Source: Wyeomyia smithii (lineage: Eukaryota; Arthropoda; Insecta; Diptera; Culicidae). From it: a DNA stretch of 64,000 nucleotides. The notes beneath the pieces are model-generated. The model had not been told where the DNA came from, did not search any database, and saw only the letters and a list, made by a program, of their open reading frames with translations. The stretch covers positions 191,998,498 through 192,062,497 of the forward strand of contig NC_073696.1 in NCBI RefSeq assembly GCF_029784165.1, in the 5' to 3' direction. Positions 34,768-47,108 of the stretch are shown in pieces. The stretch's first letter is position 1. Each line of letters starts with the position of its first letter. A program made the position numbers and the translations under genes.

Positions 34768-36178
34768 GCCCGTGGTTTCGTGGCCGCCTTACCGGCTGGG
34801 CACCGTGGGCCTCCCATAAAGTGCTTGGCGTCCCGTTTTCCAGTACATACCAAGCACTTGGGAGGTTCCCGCAGTCTTTAGCTTTATGCCCAGCACCACC
34901 ACAACGCCTACATAACTGGCTCCTATCGGGCCCCTTGCAGGTCCAGGACTTGTGTCCTCCCTCGAAACACCTGAAGCAAACGTCCGGCTGCTGGAGTATG
35001 CTCAGGGGACATACTGACCAGCCAACCTTTAGTTTGGCTGTCTTCAGGGCCAGAGTTGCATCGGCCGATGCAAGCCGGAAAGTGGCCACCTGGGTCCCCG
35101 CTGGACCCTTTCGGAGGCGAATTACCTCAGTGGCTACTTCCACTCCGCACTTCTCCTTGAGGGCCTGTGCAATATCGCACCTCTCGGTGATTTCATCCAG
35201 GTTTTTGAGCTGGAGAGTCACCTCTGAGGTGAGTGCCCGAATTTGCACATCTTTCCCGAGGACCTGCTCGGCTACCGTCTTGTAGGCAGCGCCCTTGTTT
35301 TTAGCATCCTTACGGAGCTCAAGGATCATCTCGCCGGTGCGAGAACGACGGATGGTCCGCACATCCGCTCCCAGATCCTTGAGCTGGGTTTCGCCTCTCA
35401 TTTTCTTCAAGACTTCGGAGTACTTGGACCCCTCCGTCTTGAGTATGAGGGCGTCGCCCCTGCTTCGCGCCTTCTTTCCCATTTTTGGACGATTTGTCGC
35501 CTTCTCGTCGTTGCGCTTGCTGTCTTTTTGTCGCTTCCTTCCTCCCACGGTAACCCAAGGGTTTCCCGTAGCTGCCACTTCGGCAGACTTTTCGGCGGAC
35601 TTGGAGGCCGTTGGTGTGCTATCTCGCGGGCTTAGCACAACCAACCGTTTCTTGCTGTTCTCGGGGGCTTCCCCCGGAGACTGCCTTGCTCTTTTTGCGG
35701 CTGACCCGGAGGCGCAAACCGCTGCAAACATGCAGGTGTCCGTTTGGACCGACTTCGTCGCCCTTCCGGTCACCTCCGTTGCATTCTTCTCTGCAGCCAC
35801 CGCTCTTGCCTTGAGCTCGGCGTGCTCCTTCTTCGCAGCATCGACGGAGGACCGAAGCATGTAGAGAGCCTGTTTCAGGTACTTCGTCGTGTTGGTGCGA
35901 CTTTTCGCAAACTCGATTATGGCATCGAGCTGCTCCGACAGCGCTACTACCTTCGGTAGCGTGTCTCGCTGTCTTCCGACCGCCTTTATCAACAGTGGAC
36001 CAGCCACTGCGATGTCTTGCGTCGATCCGGTAGGCGTACTGCCTTTGCCGTCTTCGCAGGCGTCCTTTACTGCATCCATCTCCGCCTTTCTCGGCGGAGA
36101 CCTCTGGATGCCTTCTCGTGCAAACGGGTTTTTCAACCCATCTGCGCCCAATTGTTGATCTTCTTTATTACTGTTCAT
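34697..36178 (-). CDS. R1-clade ORF1 (gag-like, two intact zinc knuckles, third lost to a frameshift)
   Basis: Encodes a 493-residue nucleic-acid-binding protein expected to coat element RNA. It starts MNSNKEDQQLG. A helical, coiled-coil-prone segment lies at about 76-135, followed by a basic, low-complexity stretch (about 160-240) and a conserved R1-type gag core (about 240-390). CCHC knuckle 1 is C401-X2-C-X4-H409-X4-C414 and knuckle 2 is C423-X2-C-X4-H431-X4-C436. Element 2 has a third Cys-rich finger here (CLACAGKCDAKH). In element 1 the same text is present but out of frame after residue 437, consistent with loss of one base near 34,866. The altered frame runs past the ORF2 start and ends at 34,697 instead of at the normal stop (34,764-34,766). 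This may impair function. Confidence 0.75.
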   Translation of the reverse strand: MNSNKEDQQLGADGLKNPFAREGIQRSPPRKAEMDAVKDACEDGKGSTPTGSTQDIAVAGPLLIKAVGRQRDTLPKVVALSEQLDAIIEFAKSRTNTTKYLKQALYMLRSSVDAAKKEHAELKARAVAAEKNATEVTGRATKSVQTDTCMFAAVCASGSAAKRARQSPGEAPENSKKRLVVLSPRDSTPTASKSAEKSAEVAATGNPWVTVGGRKRQKDSKRNDEKATNRPKMGKKARSRGDALILKTEGSKYSEVLKKMRGETQLKDLGADVRTIRRSRTGEMILELRKDAKNKGAAYKTVAEQVLGKDVQIRALTSEVTLQLKNLDEITERCDIAQALKEKCGVEVATEVIRLRKGPAGTQVATFRLASADATLALKTAKLKVGWSVCPLSILQQPDVCFRCFEGGHKSWTCKGPDRSQLCRRCGGAGHKAKDCGNLPSAWYVLENGTPSTLWEAHGAQPVRRPRNHGREGDTIEPEPLLCGTAAAIPSSV

Positions 36179-36828
36179 TTTTGTTAAGTGGGTCCCCCTT
36201 CCAGCCGCTATCCTTATCCATACTGGAGTGGTCGCCTATCTGGTCCCATGGTAGTCTATGCCGAAGCAGTGAGGCCATGGCTAGGGGCGGCTGCCATAGC
36301 GCCTTATGAGCAACTATGACACCCCCGACCGGCGCAAGTCAGGAAAGGACATCTGATCCCACTCCTGTCCGGTTCCCACCGGGCAATGAATTTGGAACGT
36401 ACTGAAAGGCCTGCCAGGTTTTACGGGACGGAGACCCCTGCACCGGTTGTTGTCTCGCCGTTTCAAGCCGTTGTCACACGACCTTACTAAGGGAGCTCGG
36501 CGCAGGTGCCAGCCCAGAATCGTGGTACGAAAACGAAATCCGACTCTTATCATATGGCGTTGCGACCAGTTACCGTAATTGGGAACTTACTGGCATCAAT
36601 CCCAATGGGCGAATTAGTGCATTTGGGTGGTGGGAGCGGCACTATTCGCTCCGTCAGAGCTGCTTCCGGATAATGTGGCTTTTGTGAGAATTCGGCGGCC
36701 CAATGCCTGAGTCTCACCACAACCTAGGCAAGCTCTCGCTGATGGTCCGGGACTGCGTTCTTGCAGTTAGCACTTCCGTGGCCTACGGTAATCGCCAAAT
36801 ACCGACCCGTGGTGGCATACAGCTCTGC

Positions 36829-37054
<226 letters not shown>

Positions 37055-37734
37055 GCAGAGCTGTATGCCACCACGGGTCGGTAATTGGCGATTACCGAAG
37101 GCCACGGAAGTGCTCACTGCTAGCAAGCAGTCCCGGACCATCAGCGGGAGCTAGCCTAGGTCGTGGCGAGATTCAGGCACTGGGCCGCTGAATTCTCGCA
37201 AAAGCCACACTGGCCGGCAGCAGCTCCGACGGAGCGAGTAGTGCCGCTCCCACCACCCAAATGCACTATACCGCCCTTTGGGACTGATGCCAGTAATGTT
37301 CCCAATTACGGCAACTGGTCCCATCACTATAGGATAAGAGTCGGATTTCGTTTTCGTACCATGATTTTGGGCTGGCACCTGCGCCGAGCTCCCTCAGTAA
37401 TGTCGTGTGATAACGGCTTGAAACGGCGAGATTACAACCGGTGCAGGGGTCTCCGTCCCGTAAAACCTGGCAGGCCTTCCAGTACGTTCCGAGTCCATTG
37501 CCTGGTGGGAACCAGGCAGGAGTAGAATCAGATGTCTTTTCCTGACTTGCGCCGGTCGGTTGCCCATAAGGCGCCGGTTGCCCATAAGGCGCTATGGCAG
37601 CCGCCCCTAGCCATGGCCTCACTGCTCCGGCATAGACTACCTTGGAACCATTTAGGCGACTACTCCATTATGGATAAGGATAGCGGCTGGTAGGGGACCC
37701 AATATACAAGAATGCAGCAAAACAAAACTCGGAG

Positions 37735-39109
37735 ATGGGGGCAGATGGGTTGGAAAACCCATTTGCGCGAGGTGGCATCCAGCGGTCTCCGCCTAGAAAA
37801 GTGGAGACGGATGCGGTGAAGGTCGCCTGCGAAGACGGTAAAAGCAGTACGCCTACCGGATCTACGCAAGACATCGCGGTGGCTGGTCCACAGCTATTAA
37901 AGGCGGACGCTACCGAGGGTAGTGCCCCTGTCTGAGCAGCTCGATGCTATAATCGAGTTTGCGAAAAGTCGCAGCAATACAACGAAGTACTTGAAGCAGG
38001 TCCTCTACATGCTTCGGTCGTCCGTCGATGCTGCGAAAAAAGAGCATGCCGAGCTCGAAATGAAAGCTGCGGCTGCGGAGAAAGAGGAGACGAAGGTGAC
38101 CGAGCTGGCGACGAAGTCGGTCCAAACGGACGCCAGCACGTTTGCGGCGGCTTGCGCGGCAGGGCCAGCTGCCAAAAGAACGCGACAGTCCCCGGGAGAG
38201 ACGGCCCCCGGGGGCACCAAGAAGCGTTTAATCGCAAACAGCCCTCAGACCGGTGTAGGAGTGGCGCAAGCAACGCCCACGGTGGCAGCCAAGGAGCAGA
38301 AGGCTCCCGGTAACCCGTGGGTAACGGTTCCGGGAAGGAGTAGGAACCAAAAAGTGGTGGCCAAAAAACCGCACCCGGTTACAAATCCTGCGACGAAGAA
38401 AGTTAAAAATAAGGGCGACGCACTCATCCTTAAGACAGAAGAGTCAAAGTGCTCGGAAGTCCTTAAGGCAATGAGAGGCGATGCGAAGCTCAAAGATCTG
38501 GGGGCAGATGTGCGTAGCATCCGCCGATCCCGCAAGGGAGAAATGATCGTCGAGCTCCGCAAAGAAGCCAGAAACAAGGGCCCAGCCTATCGGGCATTAG
38601 CCCAAGAGGCGCTTGGAGATAGAGTGCAGGTTCGGGCACTCACGTCGCAGGTAACCCTACAACTTAAATACCTGGACGAAGTCACCGAGGCATGCGAAGT
38701 CGTGGATGCCCTCAAGGAGCAGTGCGAAGTGGTTGTGGCACCAGAGGCAGTTCGACTGCGCAAAGGCCCAGTGGGAACCCAGACCGCCACTGTCAGGCTT
38801 CCGTCAGTAGACGCAAACCAGGCGCTAAAGGTAGCGAGGCTCAAAGTGGGCTAGTCAATGTGCCCACTCAGCATGTACCAGCCGCCGGAGGTCTGCTTTC
38901 GATGCTTCGAGCAAGGACACAAGTCCTTTAGCTGCAAGGGGCCTGACAGGAGCTCCCTATGCAGGCGGTGCGGTGCTGCAGGCCACAAAAGCAAAGACTG
39001 CGGAGAGCCCCCGAAGTGCTTGGCGTGCGCCGGGAAGTGTGACGCAAAGCACATAATGGGAGGCCCGAGGTGCACGGCCGGTAAGCCGACTAGCAAGCCA
39101 CGGGCGTGA
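37735..39109 (+). pseudogene. R1 ORF1 of element 2, disrupted
   Basis: Homologous to element 1 ORF1. The N-terminal piece GADGLENPFARGGIQRSPPR lies in one frame to 37,935. A deletion near 37,915 shifts the frame, and the protein resumes at SEQLDAIIEFAKSR and runs to a TAG at 38,852-38,854, where element 1 has TGG (Trp387). Beyond the stop the same frame carries all three fingers: CFRCFEQGHKSFSC, CRRCGAAGHKSKDC and CLACAGKCDAKHIMGGPRC. It ends at the TGA overlapping GTG at the ORF2 junction. It therefore documents the intact three-finger end that element 1 lacks, but cannot itself be translated through. Confidence 0.8.
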
Positions 39110-42100
39110 GAGTGACACAGCTAAATTTGAACCCCTGCTTCGCGGCTCAGCAACTGCTATACCAAGCAGTCACTGAGTCGTTGTCGGACATCGCCATAAT
39201 CTCGGACCCCTACCGAATTCCTTCCGGAAACGGTAACTGGATTTCGGACGGGTCCGGTATGGCGGCAATATGGACGACGAGCAGGTTCCCGGTTCAAGAG
39301 ATAGTGTCAACTTCAAACGAAGGCGGTTGCCAAGGTGAACGGAGTGTACTACTGCAGCTGCTATGCTCCGCCTCGTTGGTCTACCGAGCAGTTCGCAAGG
39401 ATGATCGACCGAGCCACCGGGGAGCTGATCGGTCTATCACCGTTGGTAGTGGCGGGCGACTTTAACGCATGGGCAACTGAGTGGGGAAGTCGACGCACAA
39501 ACCAGAGAGGCCGGATATTGTTGGAGGCTTTGGCGAAGCTCAACATAGATCTGGCCAACGTCGGCTTGAAGAGCACCTTCAGTAGAAACGGCGCGGAGTC
39601 GATCATCGATGTGACATTCTGTAGTCCAGGATTGATCACGAACTGGAGGGTAGACGATGGCTACACTCATAGCGACCATCTGGTGGTCTGTTATAGCGTA
39701 GACTATAAAACGAGACCGATTAACACTCCAGCTCCTCGCGGGTGGAGGATATCACACTTCAACGAAGAGGTATTTGCGGAAGCAATTAGACTAGAACACG
39801 AGGCGAGCAGAACTCGTAACCTGAGCGCTGATCAACTTGTTGCCATACTTTCGCAGGCGTGCGACGCCACTATGCCTAGGAACCGCCAGCCCAGGCATGG
39901 AAGGCCACCAGTCTACTGGTGGACCGACGCGATAGCGGACCTCCGCAGAGCGTGTCTTCAAGCGAGAAGAAGGATTCAACGTGCGCGAACCGACGAAGAA
40001 AGGGAAGATCGTCGAGGGGCATTCAGTTCCGCAAGAGCGGCGCTTAAGAGAGCAATAAAAGCTAGTAAACGTGCGTGCTTCGAAAGACTGTGCGCTAGTG
40101 CCAACACTAACCCGTGGGGTAACGCCTATAGGATGGTGATGGCCAAGACTAAGGGTGCGATGGCACCCGCAGAAAAATCACCAGCGTTGCTTGAGCGGAT
40201 CATAGAGGAACTCTTTCCACGCCACGAGCCAAATCCTTGGCCTCCGGCTGGCGAGTCACTTCACCGACGTTCCAGTATCTCAAACTCAGACCAGAGGTGG
40301 TCGGCCAACCTGCCGAACACCCAATACATGAGTGACGGCGTTAGCCGTGCCGAGGCAGAGGAGGCGGAAACGGTTACGAATGAGGAACTCATCGCGATCG
40401 CCAACTCCCTGAAGGTGAGCAAGGCACCGGGATTGGATGGGATTCCGAATCTGGCTGTGAAGAAGGCCATCAAAGAGGCCCCCAGACTATTCCGGGAAGT
40501 CATGCAGAAGTACCTGGATGACTGTACATTCCCAGAGAGATGGAAGCGACAGAAGCTGGTCTTATTGCCGAAGACAGGGAAACCACCTGGTGACCCGTCA
40601 GCATACAGACCGATATGTCTGCTCGATACGGCGGGTAAGGTGCTCGAGAAGGTTATTCTCAATAGACTGATAGATCAATAGACAATAGAGTTAGGTACAC
40701 CGAAAGTGCAAACGGTCTGTCGAGTAACCAGTTCGGCTTCCGAAAAGGCAAGTCCACGGTGGATGCTATTCTGTCCGTCACCAAAACAGCAGAGGTAGCA
40801 CTCCAGCGTAAAAGATGGGGCATTCGCTATTGCGCAATCGTCACGTTGGACGTGAAAAATGCGTTCGATAGTGTTAGCTGGGGTTCCATAGCCCACTCGC
40901 TTCGGAAACTAGACATTCCGGTGTCTTTGTACAGGATTCTGGAAAATTATTTCCAGAATCGTGTGCTAGTTTACAGCACAGACGAGGGTCAAAAATGTGT
41001 CCCAATTACCGCAGGGGTTCCACAAGGTTCCATCCTGGGCCCGGTACTGTGGAATATCATGTACGATGAAGTGCTGAAACTAAAGGGGTTGTGATCGTTG
41101 GATTTGCGGACGACATCACACTTGAGGTCTACGGCGAGTCGATCGAGGAGGTTGAGTTGACGGCTTCGCACTCTATAAGCGTCGTCGAGGACTGGATGCG
41201 CTCCAAAAAACTGGAGCTACCGCAAGTCGAAGCAACAGGCGTTGATCAGTGTCGGGAATTGCACCATCGCCTCTAAGCGCTCCCTGAAGCTGCTGGGGGT
41301 GATGATCGATGACAAGCTCGCCTTCGGGAGCCATGTCGAATATGCCTGTAAGAGGGCTTCAATGGCTATTGCAGCATCATCTCGCATGATGTCCAATAGC
41401 TCAGCAGTGTACGGCAGCAAGCGGAAACTTCTAGCTAGCGTGACTTCGTCCATACTGAGATACGGCGGGCCAGTGTGGTCCAAAGCACTAGGTACTAGTA
41501 AACATCGGAGTAAGTTGGAAAGTACCTACAGGCTCATGTGCCTAAGGGTTGCCAGCGCGTATCGAACTGTGTCATACGACGCAATCTGCGTCCTGTCCGG
41601 CATGATGCCTATCAGCATAGCCATTAAGGAGGACGTAGAATGCTTCGATCAACGTGACACAAGGGGCATACGAGGTACCAGAAGATCATTCTCGATGATC
41701 AGATGGCAGCAGGAGTGGTCCAATTCCGCGAAGGGTAAATGGACGCATCGACTTATTCCGGATGTATCCGGATGGGTCGGGAGGCGCCATGGAGAAATGA
41801 ACTTGCATCTGACACAGATTCTGTCAGGCCATGGTTGCTTCAGGCAGTATCTACACAGATTCGGGCATGCGGGGTCCCCCATGTGTCCCGAGTGCGCGGA
41901 TGCGGAAGAGACTGCTGAGCATGTCTTCTTCGTGTGCCCTCGTTTTGTGCATGCGCGGAGCGACATGATGGTAGTGAGCGGGCCAGACACCACTCCGGAC
42001 AACCTAGTTCTGAGGATGTGTAAAGACCCAAACATTTGGAGGGCGGTTTGTACAGCCGCCTCTCAAATAATTTTAGAATTGCAAAACAGGCGACAGGTTG

Positions 42101-42126
42101 ACCACCGACACGCCAGTGTTAGCTAA
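39106..42126 (+). pseudogene. R1 ORF2 of element 2, multiple frameshifts
   Basis: The endonuclease begins at GTG 39,106 (QLNLNPCFAAQQLL, IAIISDPY) and shifts frame near 39,326 through a 5-base deletion. The frame starting before 39,335 then carries VAGDFNAWATEWGS, SDH and the RT N-terminal half to a TAG at 40,679-40,681, where about 25 bp of extra sequence interrupts the RT. RT text continues at 40,759-41,094 (TLDVKNAFDS, AGVPQGSILGP), then another deletion of about 10 bp, IVGFADDITLEVYG from 41,091, a larger deletion near 41,220-41,245, and the C-terminus to 42,126 with CPECADAEETAEHVFFVC. As in element 1, the endonuclease motif has Asp (SDPY) in place of Glu. Confidence 0.85.
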
Positions 42127-42354
42127 CGGCCAGTCTCCAGGTTAGTTAGCTAAGTTAGCAAAAAGACCTAAAGAACCAAGAGGGTGCACAGAGCACAAAA
42201 GCCGCTCCCCGAAGCAATCCCTAGCGGTGGTCCCGGGGAGTATTATGGGCTGGAGACTGAAGGGGTTTTAGTGGGTCACTGATTCAAACCAACCCCACAC
42301 TCCCTGAGGTTGGCCACCTCAGGGGTTTGGATCAAATTTCCCTTCACCTAAAAA

Positions 42355-42506
<152 letters not shown>

Positions 42507-43057
42507 AGAAAGTAGTTAAGGGGCTGAGAAACTGCAAGCTGGGAAGGACAGCAGTTCCTCCAGACTTGGAAAAGTCAGGAGTGAACAGCTGTGTCGTGCC
42601 ATTCATCGGATCGTGCTGATGGTATGATCTGATGGAAAATTGCCCACGGTCTGGTTGTCTCATATGCCCGAGATACGAAAATGCAATTTCTTGAGACAAA
42701 GCGTTGTAGATAATAATTTGGTCTTTTCAAAAAGTATTTCTTTCCACATTTTTGCTCCGAATGAACGAGGGTTATTGTGTCATCAGCTTACAAAAATAAA
42801 CAAAAGCCTATCATATTTGGACAACAGCCAGAATTTTCGGTTCTCAGTTCTCATCATCTTCAGTGAGATGAGAATTAAGATTCACATAACACCAATGTTG
42901 ATGTCTGACGGAATTCCAGTTGAAAACGATATCAACTCGTAGAGAATACCTAATCAGTAAAGTTACCATGCGCGACCATCAAGCTGAAGAGGTATCGAGT
43001 AACGAAATTATCGAAAACTGGGGGTAAGCTTATATGAGAAATCAAAGGTATTAACTG

Positions 43058-43989
43058 TACCGTAAACTGGGGTGACTTTGATCACCGGGGTGACTTTGAT
43101 CACTGTAACTCATTTTTAAAAATGTGGTAGAAAAGCGCTCGTAGTGCTTGGGATTGGTAGTAATCTTCACTGATTGTGTGGATATACGTCTGCATTGCTA
43201 CTATTCATGCATATCCTGCTATTTAAACAGTGTTTTTCACGCTAAAATATTAGTTGAAAATAAAGTGTATTTTTGGCGGTTTTTGTTGCATACAAACAAT
43301 CGGTTCAAGCAGATTCAAAACAACAAGTTGCAATACGTAAAGTTTTTTTATTTTGTTCCCAGATTAGTTCTTAAAATGGACAAATATTATAACAATACAT
43401 TTTATTGTTATTTTTGCAAGTTTTTCCTCGAAGGCAATGTTGAGTCTCAATATTCTCCACAGCGTATTACATATTTCTTCTCAACAAAAACCCAAGACGT
43501 GAAGTAACATGCAAATTTGGACAATTTCATAACTCATATTCCTCGTGGACTAGTTTTTGATGATTTTAGACCACCTTCCCTCTCAGTGGATAATCATTCA
43601 TATATATTCTAAAAATTTTGTACGAATCTTGGACATTCGCCATTATAAACTGTTCGCATAGAATGTGAATGGCCCCCAAGTTGCCTTCCATATTTATAAA
43701 CTCGTTTAAGTCATTTTAGGCTGTTCAATTTAGTGAAAGTAGCAAAGTGATACTCTAAATTCATCAAAACAATAAAGTGATCAAAGTCACCCCGGAATGA
43801 TGATTGGTGTAAAATTTTTAAAGCATATTAAAAAACAGCAAAATTGTTGCTAAACTTTTGAAGTAGGGACTGGATCTTTCTCCAAGCATGCCAGTACTTA
43901 TTTTAAAAACATCAAACAATATTGTTTTCAGTATATTCTGAAAATATTTAAGATCAAAAACGTGATCAAAGTCACCCCAGTTTACGGTA
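43058..43989. mobile_element. TA-flanked MITE, 932 bp (unit 1)
   Basis: Terminal inverted repeats begin TACCGTAAACTGGGGTGACT and are perfectly mirrored at 43,962-43,989 over 28 bp. If TA is the target duplication, the TIR starts CCGTAAACTGGGG, as expected for a Tc1/mariner-type non-autonomous element. Inner copies of GGGGTGACTTTGATCAC (about 43,087) and its complement (about 43,778) give a nested second pair of inverted repeats. The interior has an open frame at 43,148-43,507 with no recognised domain. Confidence 0.7.
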
Positions 43990-44053
43990 TTTCTGTTTGT
44001 GTCAGATAGAGCAGAGGTTAGGCAGATACCTACAGCCGTATTGGTGAAAATGT

Positions 44054-45853
44054 TGCACACGGTGTCAAAATTTCGATTATTATCGAATTTTCATGTACCT
44101 CTGATTTTTTTCGCAAAAATGTTGCCAACTGAATAAGAATCAAGGATCGGGAAGTTAAAAAATATTTCATCGGCGATTTTTTGAAAAACTTGGATTTTAA
44201 TATTTTTAGCGCAAATCCTCAAAAATAATTTCCTCTAACTTTTTTTTTAGCGCAAATCCTCAAAAAAGAATCCCTCTAACTTCATTAATGTCAGTCATAT
44301 TAACATAGTCAGCAACCAGTGCATTTGAGGGTAGTGCAGTGTCATTTAATTTCAAAAACTTACCATTTTACCACGGACAAACAGACGTACCACTCCATAC
44401 AAAATTCTAAAAAACTGTGGTTCCGATTATTTTGTGCGACACGTACTGGACATATTCCGCAAATGATAGACTTTCAGCCTTTCTGCTGTTTCTGGCAGCA
44501 CGGCACGCGACTGTCTACTGGGTTCAAAGCTAAAAGGGCTGATGTGCACCACCGCTGCGGTGGGAATATTCCGCGTAATTGAAACTCATTTGAATTGACC
44601 GTTATTTTGATCCATGAATATACATTTCAAAGTACCTCTGTTTGTCTGTGATTTAACCATACGAAATCACAGCAACCAATGCATTTGAGGATAGTGCAAT
44701 GTCACTTCATTTCGAAAATTTTTCGAATAAACCATGAAGCTAGACCACGAGAAGTGTAGAAATTTGGTTTGCGCCTTGTGCTTCAAAAAAACTAAAAGAA
44801 AAAACTAAAAGTATCCTAGAGTTTTGTGCGGAAGTTGTTATCTGGGGGTATACTGAAAGTCCAAAGTTAAGTCGAATGTGATCTAATTATTGTCAAATTA
44901 CTTATTGCTGACGCACCTTTTCGAACAAGGTCTGAAGCATCGATATATACACGTCTACGACTCCAATAAAGATACTTAAATATAAATAACTTTGAATTTT
45001 TCAAAGGAAAATTGTTTTTTAATGAATTTATTTACCTAATCCGACAGAGATTGAACATTAAGGAAATTTTCTCTACGAAAACATAAGACAAACTGGTTTG
45101 CTGGATTCCCGTACGTTTTTCCTGCATCCCACAAAAATTGTTACATCTTAATTTTTTTGCGCTGAACGTCTTTTAAATAAATAAATTCAATTTTTCAAAA
45201 AAAAAGCGCCGATGAAATATTTTTAACTTTCCGATACATGATTCTTATCCAGTTGGCAACATTTCTGCGAAAAAAATAGAGGCACATGAAAATTCGTTAA
45301 CAATCGAAATTTATATCCATGGATCAAAATAACGGTCAATTCAAATGAGTTTCGACTACGCGGAATATTCCCGCCGCAGCGGTGGTGCACATCAGCCCTT
45401 TTACCTTTGAACCCAGTAGACAGTCGCGTGCCGTGCTGCCAGAAACAGCAGAAAGGCTGAAAGTTTATCATTTGCGGAATATGTCCAGTATGTGTCGCAC
45501 AAAATAACGGAACCACATTTTTTTAGAATTTTGTATGGAGTGGTACGTCTGTTTGTCTGTGGTAAAAAGACTGACTTAATTGTTAATTTTTTGAAATTAA
45601 ATCACACTGCACTACCCTCAAATGCGCTGGTTGCTGACTATGTTAATATGACTGACATTAGTGAAGTTAGAGGGAATTTTTTTTGTAGATTTGCGCTGAA
45701 AAAATTAAAATCCAAATTTTTCAAAAAATCGCCGATGAAATATTTTTTAACTTCCCGAACCTTGATTCTTATCCAGATGGCAACATTTTTGCGAAAAAAA
45801 ATCAGAGGTACATGAAAATTCGATAATAATCGAAATTTTGACACCGTGTTGCA
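44054..45853. mobile_element. 1.8-kb foldback element with long inverted arms (unit 1)
   Basis: Outer ends TGCACACGGTGTCAAAATTT and the complement at 45,831-45,853 begin inverted arms of about 600 bp. Both arms contain CATTTGAGGGTAGTGCAGTG, CTGTTTCTGGCAGCACGGCA and CACCACCGCTGCGGTGGGAA blocks, so the peptide SKKLWFRLF-CATRTGHIPQ reads on the plus strand in the left arm and a near-identical one reads on the minus strand in the right arm. Between them, 45,190-45,310 repeats the terminal part of the arm once more. There is no transposase. The structure fits a foldback-type DNA element; the superfamily is unassigned. Confidence 0.65.
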
Positions 45854-47108
45854 TGCTTCCTATATGTACACGCCCAACGTTAAATCCGATCAAAGCGCTC
45901 GGGGATATTACGCCACAAAATTTGTTTTGAAAATTGGAGTGCGTTCATTTCTGTGAAGTTGATGGAATGCACAGGTCTTGAAATGCCATTTTGCTCAGCA
46001 AAATCATGTGAAATTTCATCATACCAGGTACAGAAAAATAAACAACCAGTAAGCATGCAGAGTTTTCCGCGGTATAAACCAACCTGAAAAAAGTGGACTC
46101 AATTTTGTGAGTCTCCGTTATCAGCTGATGCAAAGTTTGTGTGTTCCCAGTTCCCAGTACTTCAAACAGGAGGACTTCGATTGCCGGTGTCTTATCGACC
46201 ATCGACCGTGTCTCGTTAAAAGTGATAAGACATAATCATATTGAATATGTACTTATTCTGGTCTTACTGTCATAAAGAATTTCAGCTGTTTAAACTTTTC
46301 GTTATTATACCAAGAAATAAAAAAGAGGCGATACGCTGACTTCACATTCACCAGTATTGGACACTGAATATAACAACCGCAACGATGAAAAAACCAAAAA
46401 CTTGGTAGTTGACTTTATAGAAGATGCTTTAGTACCAACGGATAAAATCGTTTATTTGCCCAACGTGTGAGTCAAGTGTTGGACATCGTTTCACCATAAC
46501 GCACAGTACATCAGGAAACCGAGAAAGCAACAAACTGTGTTCAAAAGAATCAAGATAAGAATTTCGTCGAAGAAACTAATGTTGTATTACAACTCGATTG
46601 CCAAGTCGATGGGAAATGTGGCCTGGATTTTCTGGCGGACGCTAAGTAATAACTTAAAAATGTTGATTTTTTTAAATACCGGATGGAAATTTAAAATTAA
46701 GTCACTTGATGTTGTGAATAACCCGTGTTTTACCCGTTTTACCGGAACTATTTTCACTTAAAACAGTTCCTCTTCACCATATGTTAATAGATTGATTTCC
46801 AAAGCAACAAAGGAAGGTCTTTTCTCAAAAGTTGTATTTGTTGCTTATAGTTCTGTTTTATCAATATCTACCAGTGCGTTGTGATGAATCTTGAGACTTT
46901 GTGACGTAGAAGCTTCTAGCATCAGGTTTGTTTACTATGTTTTCGTTACCAAGACAATGAAACTCCGTCGTTCTCCTAACCTGTCAATTTATTATCGCTG
47001 TACTAGAACAAGTACCGATACTATCTGAAGTATTACATAACTGCATGAAAGCAAGCCAACTTGACAGAATGAAGTGGCAGAATACATCTCAAGTACCTAC
47101 CTATGGAT
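45854..47108. other. Nothing recognised
   Basis: Frames at 45,945-46,202 (-) and 46,537-46,761 (+) have no motif I recognise. They are identical in the second duplication unit (56,604-56,861 and 57,196-57,420). Confidence 0.3.

Noticed and set aside
34497..35864. Open frames of up to 262 codons on the plus strand opposite the R1 ORF1/ORF2 region
   Set aside because: They are antisense shadows of the retrotransposon ORFs. They lack domains, and the same kind of shadow appears opposite element 2.
43148..43507. 119-codon frame inside the TA-flanked MITE as a transposase
   Set aside because: No DDE motif or DNA-binding domain can be seen, and the residue composition looks random.
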